Assembly: GCF_934725225.1 (NCBI RefSeq)
Contig: NZ_CAKVAM010000001.1
Span: forward strand, 372,001 to 436,000
DNA length: 64,000 bases
Direction of reading: 5' to 3'
Source of the DNA: an uncultured Treponema sp.
Lineage (GTDB): Bacteria > Spirochaetota > Spirochaetia > Treponematales > Treponemataceae
The translations under genes were made by a program, and so were the position numbers. The notes under the pieces were generated by a model. It made no database searches, was not told the DNA's origin, and saw nothing but the letters and a program-made list of their open reading frames with translations. This document shows, piece after piece, positions 7,969 to 15,065 of the stretch (its first letter is position 1; every line of letters begins with the position of its first letter).

Positions 7969-8724
7969 CTAAAATTCCATGTCCAGCTCGACCGGGCAGT
8001 GGTCGCTTCCCATTATTTCCGTGTGGATTTTCGCGCCGGTCATCTTGTCTTTTATGCTGTCGGAAACGAGAAAATAGTCGATCCGCCAGCCTGTGTTGCG
8101 CTCACGGGCGTGGAATCTGTACGACCACCAGCTGTAGACTTCGGCGGTGTCGGGGTAGAAGTGGCGGAAGCTGTCGGTGAATCCTGATGAAAGCAGCTCT
8201 GTCATTTTTCCGCGCTCTTCGTCCGTGAATCCCGCGTTGTGCCGGTTTGTCTTTGGATTTTTGATGTCGATTTCCTCGTGGGCAACGTTCATGTCTCCGC
8301 ATACAATCACGCCTTTTTTTTGCGCTAGCGTTTTTAGATATGCGCGGAAGTCGTCCTCCCATTTCATTCTGTATTCAAGGCGGCGAAGCTCGTCCTGAGA
8401 ATTCGGCGTGTAGACCGTCACAAGGAAAAATTTCTCGTATTCAAGAGTGATTACGCGCCCCTCCGTGTCGTGTTCGGCAATTCCGATTCCGTAGCTTGCA
8501 CAAATCGGCTCGTGCTTTGCAAAAATCGCGGTTCCTGAATATCCTTTTTTTTCGGCGTAGTTCCAGAACTGATGATAGCCTGGAAGCTCCATCTGAATCT
8601 GCCCGGCCTGGAGCTTTGTCTCTTGCAGGCAGAAAAAATCCGCGTCAAGCGAACTGAACGCTTCCATAAAGTTTTTTCCCATAACGGCTCGAAGTCCGTT
8701 CACGTTCCACGAAATGAATTTCAT
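7969..8724 (-). CDS. xth: exodeoxyribonuclease III
   Basis: A 251-residue Mg-dependent AP endonuclease/3'-5' exonuclease of the ExoIII/APE family, acting in base-excision repair. Catalytic motifs appear in order: SWNVNGLRA near the N-terminus, the metal-ligand Glu in LQETKLQ (about 36), GDMNVAHEEID in the middle, WRIDYFLVS, and the terminal SDHCPVELDM with the catalytic His. Length is normal for the family. An AAGGAA site precedes the ATG. It is a single gene transcribed against both pflB and the 8.9 kb lipoprotein. Confidence 0.95.
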   Translation of the reverse strand: MKFISWNVNGLRAVMGKNFMEAFSSLDADFFCLQETKLQAGQIQMELPGYHQFWNYAEKKGYSGTAIFAKHEPICASYGIGIAEHDTEGRVITLEYEKFFLVTVYTPNSQDELRRLEYRMKWEDDFRAYLKTLAQKKGVIVCGDMNVAHEEIDIKNPKTNRHNAGFTDEERGKMTELLSSGFTDSFRHFYPDTAEVYSWWSYRFHARERNTGWRIDYFLVSDSIKDKMTGAKIHTEIMGSDHCPVELDMEF

Positions 8725-8864
8725 ATTTTGTTTCCTTATTTAGTTTGTAGTATTCAATTTTGAGTTTTCATCATACTACATCATTTTTTTTCAGTCTATA
8801 AATCGGAGAGGTGGAAAAAAAATGAGTTAAGTAAAAAAAATTTAACAAAAATTTATAAAAGTAC

Positions 8865-8891
8865 TTGACAAATCCCGGGGGGGGGTACAAT
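8865..8891 (+). promoter_or_regulatory. promoter with a poly-G spacer (phase-variable candidate)
   Basis: TTGACA (8865-8870) and TACAAT (8886-8891) are separated by only 15 bp, and nine of those are an uninterrupted G run (8877-8885). Slippage by one or two G would change the spacer to 14-17 bp and so alter promoter strength. Confidence 0.75.
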
Positions 8892-8898
8892 AGAGACT

Positions 8899-8914
8899 GC
8901 TGAATTTTTTCAGC
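8899..8914 (+). promoter_or_regulatory. hairpin at the 5' end of the lipoprotein mRNA
   Basis: GCTGAA-TTTT-TTCAGC starts at the predicted +1 (about 8898). A hairpin at the very 5' end may stabilise the transcript or affect initiation. Confidence 0.45.
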
Positions 8915-8941
8915 GTAATCTATTTTTTAAGGAGTGAACTT

Positions 8942-9295
8942 ATGAGAAAGTTTGCTAAAATTTCAGCTGTATTGGCAGCTATGGTTCTTGCGCTTGCATT
9001 TGTAGGCTGCAAAGATGACGATGATGACGACGATCCAAGCGTTGTAACAACTTGGGCTATATCAGAGGATGGCTACAAAGCAGTACTGACTTTCTATGAT
9101 AATGGTACTGTAAAACTCGAAGGTTCTGATGAAGAAGGAGATTTCTCTGAAACAGCAAAGTATTCTGGTGACACAACAAAAGATGGTGAAATTGTAATTA
9201 CTTATGATGATGGCGAGACAGGAACCGCTGTTATAAAAACTGAGAGTAGTAAAACTTACCTTGAATGGGATTACGAAACATATTCTAAGCAGTAA
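8942..9295 (+). CDS. small lipoprotein with poly-Asp linker
   Basis: A 117-residue lipoprotein. The signal peptide ends in LAFVGC with Cys23 lipidated, followed by Lys and a run of seven Asp that would serve as an acidic spacer from the membrane. The rest is beta-rich and acidic (VLTFYDNGTVKLEG, GEIVITYDDGETGTAV), resembling small lipocalin-like or META-type sandwich domains. No enzymatic motif is present. AAGGAG lies 7 bp before the ATG. Its expression is probably phase-variable through the poly-G promoter. Family and function are not recognised. Confidence 0.8.
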   Translation: MRKFAKISAVLAAMVLALAFVGCKDDDDDDDPSVVTTWAISEDGYKAVLTFYDNGTVKLEGSDEEGDFSETAKYSGDTTKDGEIVITYDDGETGTAVIKTESSKTYLEWDYETYSKQ

Positions 9296-9325
9296 GTAGT
9301 CTTTCATTTTTTAATTAAATTTTTC

Positions 9326-9359
9326 AGCTCCACAGGAATTCCTGCGGGGCTTTTTTTTT
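9326..9359 (+). terminator. terminator of the 8942 lipoprotein
   Basis: AGCTCC-A-CAGG, an AATT loop and CCTG-C-GGGGCT are followed by nine T. Confidence 0.9.
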
Positions 9360-9418
9360 GCTAAAAGAAATGTTAGATTATTTTGTAGATACACACTTTT
9401 TATCAGCAAGGAATTTTT

Positions 9419-10165
9419 ATGCAGGGATATATTCATCAGCTGGAATCTTTTGGTTCTGTGGACGGACCGGGCGTTCGCTTTATAATCTTTTTTTCAGGCT
9501 GTCCTTTAAGATGCAAATATTGCCACAACCCGGACACTTGGGACATGGCAAAGGGCAAGCTTTACACTGCGGACGAGCTTTTGAATGAAGCTTTGAGCTG
9601 CAAATCTTATTGGGGCGCAAAAGGCGGAATCACTGTTTCAGGCGGCGAGCCTTTGATGCAGCTTGATTTTTTGCTTGAGCTTTTCACGAAGGCAAAGGAA
9701 AAAGGAGTCAACACCTGCATCGACACTGCTGGCGGTCCGTTTACAAAAGAAGGCGAATGGTTTGAAAAATTCAAAAAGCTTATGGAAGTTACAGATATTC
9801 TTCTGATGGACATCAAGCACATCGACGAGGAAGAACACATAAAGCTTACCGGCCGCACTGGAAAAAATATAGTCGAGATGTTCTGCTATTTGGACGAAAT
9901 TAAAAAGCCAATCTGGATTCGCCACGTTCTTGTTCCGGGCATTACAGACAACGATGAATATCTTTTGCGTACAAGAGATTTTATCCGCACACTTTCAAAT
10001 GTTCAGCGTGTGGAAATTCTTCCTTACCACGGACTTGGCGCAATGAAATACAAAGACCTTGGCATTGACTATGTTTTAAAGGACACAGAAAGTCCTTCCG
10101 CGGAACGTGTGGCAAATGCGAAAAAAATCCTTGAATGCGAAAAATACGACGGCTGGAAAAAGTAA
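9419..10165 (+). CDS. pflA: pyruvate formate-lyase activating enzyme
   Basis: A 248-residue radical-SAM protein that installs the glycyl radical in PflB using a [4Fe-4S] cluster and S-adenosylmethionine. The N-terminus has the PflA pattern HQLESFGSVDGPGVRF, then the cluster motif CPLRCKYCHNPD (Cys-x3-Cys-x2-Cys) near residue 27. GGEPL and the DIKHID stretch follow as in the family. AAGGAA precedes the ATG. An ORF shifted upstream in another frame is spurious. It forms a unit separate from pflB but on the same strand. Confidence 0.95.
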   Translation: MQGYIHQLESFGSVDGPGVRFIIFFSGCPLRCKYCHNPDTWDMAKGKLYTADELLNEALSCKSYWGAKGGITVSGGEPLMQLDFLLELFTKAKEKGVNTCIDTAGGPFTKEGEWFEKFKKLMEVTDILLMDIKHIDEEEHIKLTGRTGKNIVEMFCYLDEIKKPIWIRHVLVPGITDNDEYLLRTRDFIRTLSNVQRVEILPYHGLGAMKYKDLGIDYVLKDTESPSAERVANAKKILECEKYDGWKK

Positions 10166-10223
10166 TTTTATTGAAAATTCAGATTGACAAAATAACTGAT
10201 TTTGTTTAAGTTAGTCTTTGTAA

Positions 10224-10271
10224 ACAAAAGTTAGATTTGGCTAATAATATTTAGCTTTAATTAACTTTTGT
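10224..10271 (+). promoter_or_regulatory. structured leader next to the outer-membrane protein ribosome site
   Basis: ACAAAAGTTA (10224-10233) pairs perfectly with TAACTTTTGT (10262-10271). Inside, after a symmetric 6x6 internal loop, GCTAA (10240-10244) pairs with TTAGC (10251-10255). The structure ends three bases before the GAGGAG ribosome site, so it could control translation. A TTGACA at 10184-10189 lies upstream with only a weak -10 (TAAGTT). Confidence 0.55.
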
Positions 10272-10284
10272 TCGAGGAGTATCT

Positions 10285-11418
10285 ATGAAAATCAATTTTA
10301 AGGGTGCTGTTGCTTTTGCCGCAGCCGCTTTGCTTTCTGTTTCCGCATTTGCACAGACTGTGGAATTCACAAACGAACTTTCTTCTGACGTTACAGCAAT
10401 CAGAAAAGGAAAAGTTTACAATGACGGTGAAGATGAAACAACAAAAGACTTTGCCGGACTTGAAGAAAATGTTGTTGCGACTTTCACTTCAGAAAAAGTA
10501 GATGCAGAACTTGATGTTACTTTTATCCTTGACGACTGGAACGACAAGAACTTTGGCTTTGCTTGGGACGATGTAAGCTGGTTCGTTGAATATCGCCCAA
10601 TTGAAATGCTTGCGCTTGGATTCCATGAAGATATTTGGCTTGAAGGTTCTTATCTCCCGATTTATGATGACAATGTTGCTTTGGGAAATCTTGGCTCAGA
10701 AGGATTCACAGTTGCTGTAACACCAATCGAAGGTCTTAAGCTTGCTGTTACAGTTCCATTTGGCGGCGAGGACGATGTAAATTATTTCACTAGAAAAGAT
10801 GAAAATGATGACACAGTAAATCTCAACATTGGATTCGGCGCAGAATATGCCTTTGAAGAAATGTTTACAATTGGAGCGGCAGTTTCAAATGTTGCAGACA
10901 GCGACAACCGCGGCTTTGGTGTTTACGCAATGGTAAAGCCTCTTGCTGAACAGGATTTTGTAATCCGCGCAGGTTATGCTTATAGCAAAGCACAGGAAGA
11001 TATTGTAGAAGATGATGAAGTTGTTGGAAAAGCTTATACTTCTGGAATTGATGACTTGAGCATTTCTGAAGATTTCGGTGTATTCGGAAAAAGCCTTTTT
11101 AATGTTTCCGTTGAATATTCTCTTGACGCATTGAGTTTTTCTGCTGAAACACTTTTCAATACAGATGACAAAAATTCAGACTATGATATGTACTTTGCGG
11201 CTTGTGTAGGCTACGAGCTTTCTGAATCTTTGAGCGCGGATGTTACAGGAAAATTCTTGTTTGACAATTCTTCAAACGGAGCAGAACCGGTAATCGGTGT
11301 AAATCCTAATGTTGCATATACTTTCGGAAGCCACACATTCTCTGCTGGCTTGAACTATGAAACTTGCGACGGAGACTCATTTATTTCAATTCCGCTTTCT
11401 TGGAGCTATTCTTTCTAA
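10285..11418 (+). CDS. outer-membrane beta-barrel protein
   Basis: A 377-residue protein with a cleavable signal (residues 1-23, ending SAFAQ) and alternating polar/hydrophobic beta strands throughout. It ends SIPLSWSYSF, a terminal Phe typical of BAM-inserted barrels. The segments read as acidic loops between amphipathic strands (AELDVTFILDDW, LAVTVPFGGED). No lipobox. The most likely role is a porin or surface-exposed barrel of the treponemal outer membrane. A hairpin-bearing leader suggests translational control. The specific family is not recognised. Confidence 0.8.
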   Translation: MKINFKGAVAFAAAALLSVSAFAQTVEFTNELSSDVTAIRKGKVYNDGEDETTKDFAGLEENVVATFTSEKVDAELDVTFILDDWNDKNFGFAWDDVSWFVEYRPIEMLALGFHEDIWLEGSYLPIYDDNVALGNLGSEGFTVAVTPIEGLKLAVTVPFGGEDDVNYFTRKDENDDTVNLNIGFGAEYAFEEMFTIGAAVSNVADSDNRGFGVYAMVKPLAEQDFVIRAGYAYSKAQEDIVEDDEVVGKAYTSGIDDLSISEDFGVFGKSLFNVSVEYSLDALSFSAETLFNTDDKNSDYDMYFAACVGYELSESLSADVTGKFLFDNSSNGAEPVIGVNPNVAYTFGSHTFSAGLNYETCDGDSFISIPLSWSYSF

Positions 11419-11447
11419 TTTAGCAGATTGCAATTAGGAAATTTTTA

Positions 11448-11494
11448 ATGCTGCTTGCCCCAGTGAAATTTTTGCTAGGCGGGCGGCATTTTTG
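11448..11494 (+). terminator. terminator of the outer-membrane protein gene
   Basis: ATGCTGCTTGCC (11448-11459) pairs with GGCGGGCGGCAT (11478-11489) using three G-U pairs, and a T run follows. Confidence 0.75.
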
Positions 11495-11499
11495 TTTTG

Positions 11500-11528
11500 T
11501 TGAAAATTCGTTTTGCGCATGATAGAAT
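11500..11528 (+). promoter_or_regulatory. promoter for a leaderless transcript
   Basis: TTGAAA (11500-11505), 17 bp, TAGAAT (11523-11528), then 7 bp to the ATG at 11536. There is no ribosome site between them. Confidence 0.7.
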
Positions 11529-11535
11529 CTTTTGA

Positions 11536-12342
11536 ATGAACGAAAATGACGATGTTCTGATAGAAATTATTCCTTTTATTCAGGAGCTGATTCCGGGAAT
11601 TCCTGCCGCTCTTGTTTTGTTTTTGGCAAAGGCAGCTTTTTTAATTTCTATTTGCGCGTTGTTTGCTTTTATTGTTTTTGGTCTTGCCCTTCATTTTAAA
11701 AGAAAAATTTCAGCAAAAAGATATTTAAAGGATCTTCCAGTTTCAAAAGACTTGGAAAAAATCGAGCCTGAACTTAGAAAGAAGCTTTTTAATCTTGTGC
11801 GTCAATGCGTTGTTCTTGGCTCTGTAATTGATTCTTATACAAACAGAAAATCAAATTCTAAAAAAGTCAGCATGATTGTATTCAGTCTTTTAAAAGACAA
11901 GGAACCTTTGGAGCGGATTCTTTTTTATGCGGCGGCAATGGTTTACGATGCGGGTTATTTGGAATTCAAGCAGTCGCTTTTTCATTCGGAAGTTTTAAGC
12001 AGAAAGGAAGAAATTTTTTTGAGAACTCACGTTGCAAGAGGACTTTTTCAGCTTGACTTTGTTCCCTATGAATACAAAAACATATTTTGGGAAGCGGCGT
12101 TTTTTCACCATGAAAATCAAAATGGAACTGGATTTCCTGACGGCTTGAATGGAGACGAAATTCCTTTTGTGGCGCGTCTTATTCATTTGACGGAAGATTA
12201 CGTTTCTCTTGTGCGGCAGGACGGATATAAAAAATCTTTGTCCAGAAAAAAAGCGTTGGAGGAGCTGAAAAAAGTTTCATTTAAATATGACCCGGAGCTT
12301 CTTTTGCTTCTTGAAAAAACTTTGCTCGCCCGCAAAAAATAA
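11536..12342 (+). CDS. membrane-anchored degenerate HD-GYP domain protein
   Basis: A 268-residue protein with two adjacent hydrophobic helices at the N-terminus (about 22-56) and a cytoplasmic HD-GYP-like domain. HD-GYP proteins hydrolyse cyclic di-GMP. The HHE…NGTGFPDGLNGDEIP block is well kept (canonical HHE…GSGYPxGLxGxxIP), but the first metal motif HD is YD here (AAMVYDAGYLE). GYP reads as GFP. Catalysis may therefore be lost and the domain may act as a sensor or adaptor. Monocistronic with a promoter giving a leaderless mRNA. Confidence 0.75.
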   Translation: MNENDDVLIEIIPFIQELIPGIPAALVLFLAKAAFLISICALFAFIVFGLALHFKRKISAKRYLKDLPVSKDLEKIEPELRKKLFNLVRQCVVLGSVIDSYTNRKSNSKKVSMIVFSLLKDKEPLERILFYAAAMVYDAGYLEFKQSLFHSEVLSRKEEIFLRTHVARGLFQLDFVPYEYKNIFWEAAFFHHENQNGTGFPDGLNGDEIPFVARLIHLTEDYVSLVRQDGYKKSLSRKKALEELKKVSFKYDPELLLLLEKTLLARKK

Positions 12343-12368
12343 AAGACAGTTGATGCCGTTTGCAAAAA

Positions 12369-12397
12369 TTGAAATTTTCAAAACTAACCTGTATACT
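12369..12397 (+). promoter_or_regulatory. pepT promoter
   Basis: TTGAAA (12369-12374), 17 bp, TATACT (12392-12397), 10 bp before the ATG. The leader would be only 3-4 nt with no Shine-Dalgarno. Confidence 0.65.
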
Positions 12398-12407
12398 TAA
12401 AATTATT

Positions 12408-13646
12408 ATGGAAGATAAATTAAAAATAAAAAGCTCTTTGCTTGAGCGGTTTTTGAAATATGTAAAAATTTGGAGTGAAAGCGATTCACAAAAAGCCGAC
12501 TCTGGAATTATGCCCAGCACTTCCGGCCAGAACGAAATGGCTTCTGTTTTGCGCGCTGAATTAAAATCGCTTGGGCTTGAAAATGTTCAGACAACGGAGC
12601 ACTGCTATACTTACGGAATTCTTCCTGCGAACGGCTCTGCGGAATCTTCGATTTGCCTTCTTGCGCACATAGACACTTCCGAAGAAGTTTCCGGGAAAAA
12701 TGTAAATCCAAAAATCCACGAAAATTATTCAGGCGGAAAAATTATTCTTTGCGGCACGGAACTTGACCCAAAAAAAGATTCAGCTCTTTCTCTTGCGGCA
12801 AAAAACGGCGAAACGATTATAACGAGCGATGGAACAACTTTGCTTGGCGCGGATGATAAAGCCGGCGTTGCGGAAATTGTTTCATGCCTTGAATATTTTT
12901 TGAGCCACCCGGAACTAAAGCATCCTGCGATTGAAGTTATTTTTTCCCCGGATGAAGAAACTGGACACGGCATGGATAAAGTTCCGCTTGAGCTTTTAAA
13001 GTCAAAATGCGCTTACACTGTGGACGGCGGACATATCGGCGAGCTTGAAACGGAATGCTTTAATGCTTTCAGAAGCGATGTTGTGTTCAAGGGAAACGCG
13101 ACCCACACTGGAACTGCGCGCGGCACAATGGTAAACGCAATCAGCATGGCTTCATCATTTGTTGCGAATCTTCCTGCTGGAGAACGCCCGGAAACAACAG
13201 ACGGCAGGCAGGGATTTTTTGCGCCGATTTCAATTGAAGGTTCTATAGAAGAATCGAAAGTTTCTCTTTTGCTTCGTGATTTTTCTGCGGACGGGATGGA
13301 AAAAAGAAAATCCACGGTTGAGCTTCTTGCAAAAACTGTTTCTGAACTTTTTGGTGGAAAGGCTGAAGTTTTGCACACGCAGCAATATTTGAACATGAAA
13401 GAAAATCTGGACAAAAATCCGAAAGTCGCAGAGCGGCTTGTTTCAGCGTATAAGGCAAGTGGAATTGAGCCGGTTTTTACTCCGATTCGCGGCGGCACTG
13501 ACGGTTCACGGCTTACAGAAATGGGAATTCCTTGCCCGAACATTTTTACAGGCGGACATAATTTTCATTCGCGCAATGAATGGGCTAGCCTTGACCAGAT
13601 GATAAAAGCGGTTGAAGTTCTAGTTCATCTTTGCTGTGGCGAATGA
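12408..13646 (+). CDS. pepT: peptidase T (tripeptide aminopeptidase)
   Basis: A 412-residue M20-family zinc aminopeptidase that releases the N-terminal residue of tripeptides. Metal-site motifs are in order: LLAHIDTSEE, TLLGADDKAGVAEI, SPDEETGHGMDK, and the C-terminal GGTDGSRLTEMGIPCPNIF with GGHNFHSRNEW. The start at 12408 (MEDKLKIKSS) is chosen over an in-frame ATG at 12360, because the upstream codons overlap the promoter and are absent from the family. It is cytoplasmic and probably serves peptide nutrition. Confidence 0.93.
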   Translation: MEDKLKIKSSLLERFLKYVKIWSESDSQKADSGIMPSTSGQNEMASVLRAELKSLGLENVQTTEHCYTYGILPANGSAESSICLLAHIDTSEEVSGKNVNPKIHENYSGGKIILCGTELDPKKDSALSLAAKNGETIITSDGTTLLGADDKAGVAEIVSCLEYFLSHPELKHPAIEVIFSPDEETGHGMDKVPLELLKSKCAYTVDGGHIGELETECFNAFRSDVVFKGNATHTGTARGTMVNAISMASSFVANLPAGERPETTDGRQGFFAPISIEGSIEESKVSLLLRDFSADGMEKRKSTVELLAKTVSELFGGKAEVLHTQQYLNMKENLDKNPKVAERLVSAYKASGIEPVFTPIRGGTDGSRLTEMGIPCPNIFTGGHNFHSRNEWASLDQMIKAVEVLVHLCCGE

Positions 13647-13674
13647 TTTTCCATAGATAAAATTTTTGCCCAAA

Positions 13675-13703
13675 TTGAAATTCATTCAAAATCTGTTTAT
13701 AAT
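13675..13703 (+). promoter_or_regulatory. murA promoter (leaderless)
   Basis: TTGAAA (13675-13680), 17 bp, TATAAT (13698-13703), then 6 bp to the ATG. Transcription should start at or beside the A of the start codon. Confidence 0.8.
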
Positions 13704-13709
13704 TGCGCT

Positions 13710-14993
13710 ATGTACGAATATAAAATAGAAGGCGGTTTTCCGATAAAGGGAACTATAAAAGCAAGCGGAAACAAAAATGCAGCTCTTCCTTGCATCGCGG
13801 CTTCCTTGCTTACTTCCGAAAAAGTTATTTTACGAAATATTCCAGAAATTGAAGATACAGGCGTTATGCTTTTGATTTTGCAGTCGTTTGGCGCAAAAGT
13901 TGAAAAGCTTTCTGAAAATACTTGGGAAATAAATGCTTCTGAAATATCGCGCAATGATATTCCTCCTGAGCTTAGCAAAAAAATCCGCGCTTCAATTCTC
14001 TTTGCAGGACCTTTGCTTGCCCGCACTGGAAAAGCTATAATGCCGCCGCCCGGTGGAGACGTTATTGGCCGCCGTCGTCTTGACACTCACTTTCTTGCGC
14101 TTGAAGAACTTGGCGCGCGTGTTTCAATAGACAGGAAATTTGAATTCAGCGCGAATAAGCTTGTTGGCTCTGATATTTTCCTTGACGAAACTTCCGTTAC
14201 TGCCACAGAAAATGCAGTTATGGCGGCTGTTCTTGCGGAAGGCTCAACAGAAATTACAAATGCTGCCAGCGAGCCTCACGTTCAGGATTTGTGCAATATG
14301 CTGAATGCGATGGGCGCAAAAATTTCAGGAGTCGGTTCAAATATTTTAAAGATTGAAGGCGTGAAAAAACTCAAGGGCTGCGATTTTTCAATTGGCCCGG
14401 ATTTTATGGAAATTGGTTCGTTCATTGGACTTGCCGCCGCTACTCATGGCTCTATAAAAATTGAAGGCGTCCGTGTAAATGATTTGCGTCCGCTTCGGAT
14501 TTCTTTTAACAAGCTTGGAATTCGCTGGGATGTTGAAGATAACATTCTTACAGTTTCCGCAGATCAGGAAATGAAAGTGAACACAGATTTGGGCGGAATG
14601 ATTCCAAAAATTGATGACAGTCCTTGGCCGGGATTTCCGCCGGATTTGACTTCGATTATGACTGTTGTTGCAACCCAAGTTGAAGGAACTGTTTTGATTT
14701 TTGAAAAAATGTTTGAAAGCCGAATGTTCTTTGTGGACAAGCTTATAAGCATGGGCGCGCGCATTACACTTTGCGATCCTCACCGTGCAGTTGTCGCGGG
14801 TCCGAGTTCTCTTCATGGCGAGCATCTTGTTTCTCCTGATGTCCGTGCTGGAATGGCAATGGTTATCGCGGCTCTTTGTGCTCGTGGAGAAAGCCGGATT
14901 AGCAATGTGTATCAGATTGAACGCGGCTACGAAAATCTTGTGGAACGCTTAAAATCACTTGGCGCGCATATAGAAAAAATAGACATCGCTTGA
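13710..14993 (+). CDS. murA: UDP-N-acetylglucosamine 1-carboxyvinyltransferase
   Basis: A 427-residue enzyme that transfers enolpyruvate from PEP to UDP-GlcNAc, the first committed step of peptidoglycan synthesis. The substrate site KASGNKNAALPCIAASLL is at residues 18-34. The catalytic loop reads PPGGDVIGRRRLDTH, with Asp117 where E. coli has Cys115. This Cys-to-Asp change is known in Mycobacterium, Chlamydia and Borrelia MurA and gives intrinsic fosfomycin insensitivity, so the same is inferred here. The mRNA is predicted to be leaderless. Confidence 0.97.
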   Translation: MYEYKIEGGFPIKGTIKASGNKNAALPCIAASLLTSEKVILRNIPEIEDTGVMLLILQSFGAKVEKLSENTWEINASEISRNDIPPELSKKIRASILFAGPLLARTGKAIMPPPGGDVIGRRRLDTHFLALEELGARVSIDRKFEFSANKLVGSDIFLDETSVTATENAVMAAVLAEGSTEITNAASEPHVQDLCNMLNAMGAKISGVGSNILKIEGVKKLKGCDFSIGPDFMEIGSFIGLAAATHGSIKIEGVRVNDLRPLRISFNKLGIRWDVEDNILTVSADQEMKVNTDLGGMIPKIDDSPWPGFPPDLTSIMTVVATQVEGTVLIFEKMFESRMFFVDKLISMGARITLCDPHRAVVAGPSSLHGEHLVSPDVRAGMAMVIAALCARGESRISNVYQIERGYENLVERLKSLGAHIEKIDIA

Positions 14994-15065
14994 CGTCTTG
15001 TTGAAATATAAATAAAAAAAGAATAATCTATGCTATTAGCAGTATAGAATTTCGAGGAATTGAAA

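Noticed and set aside
13013..13543. 176-residue minus-strand ORF in pepT
   Set aside because: Antisense shadow of conserved peptidase sequence, with no start signals.
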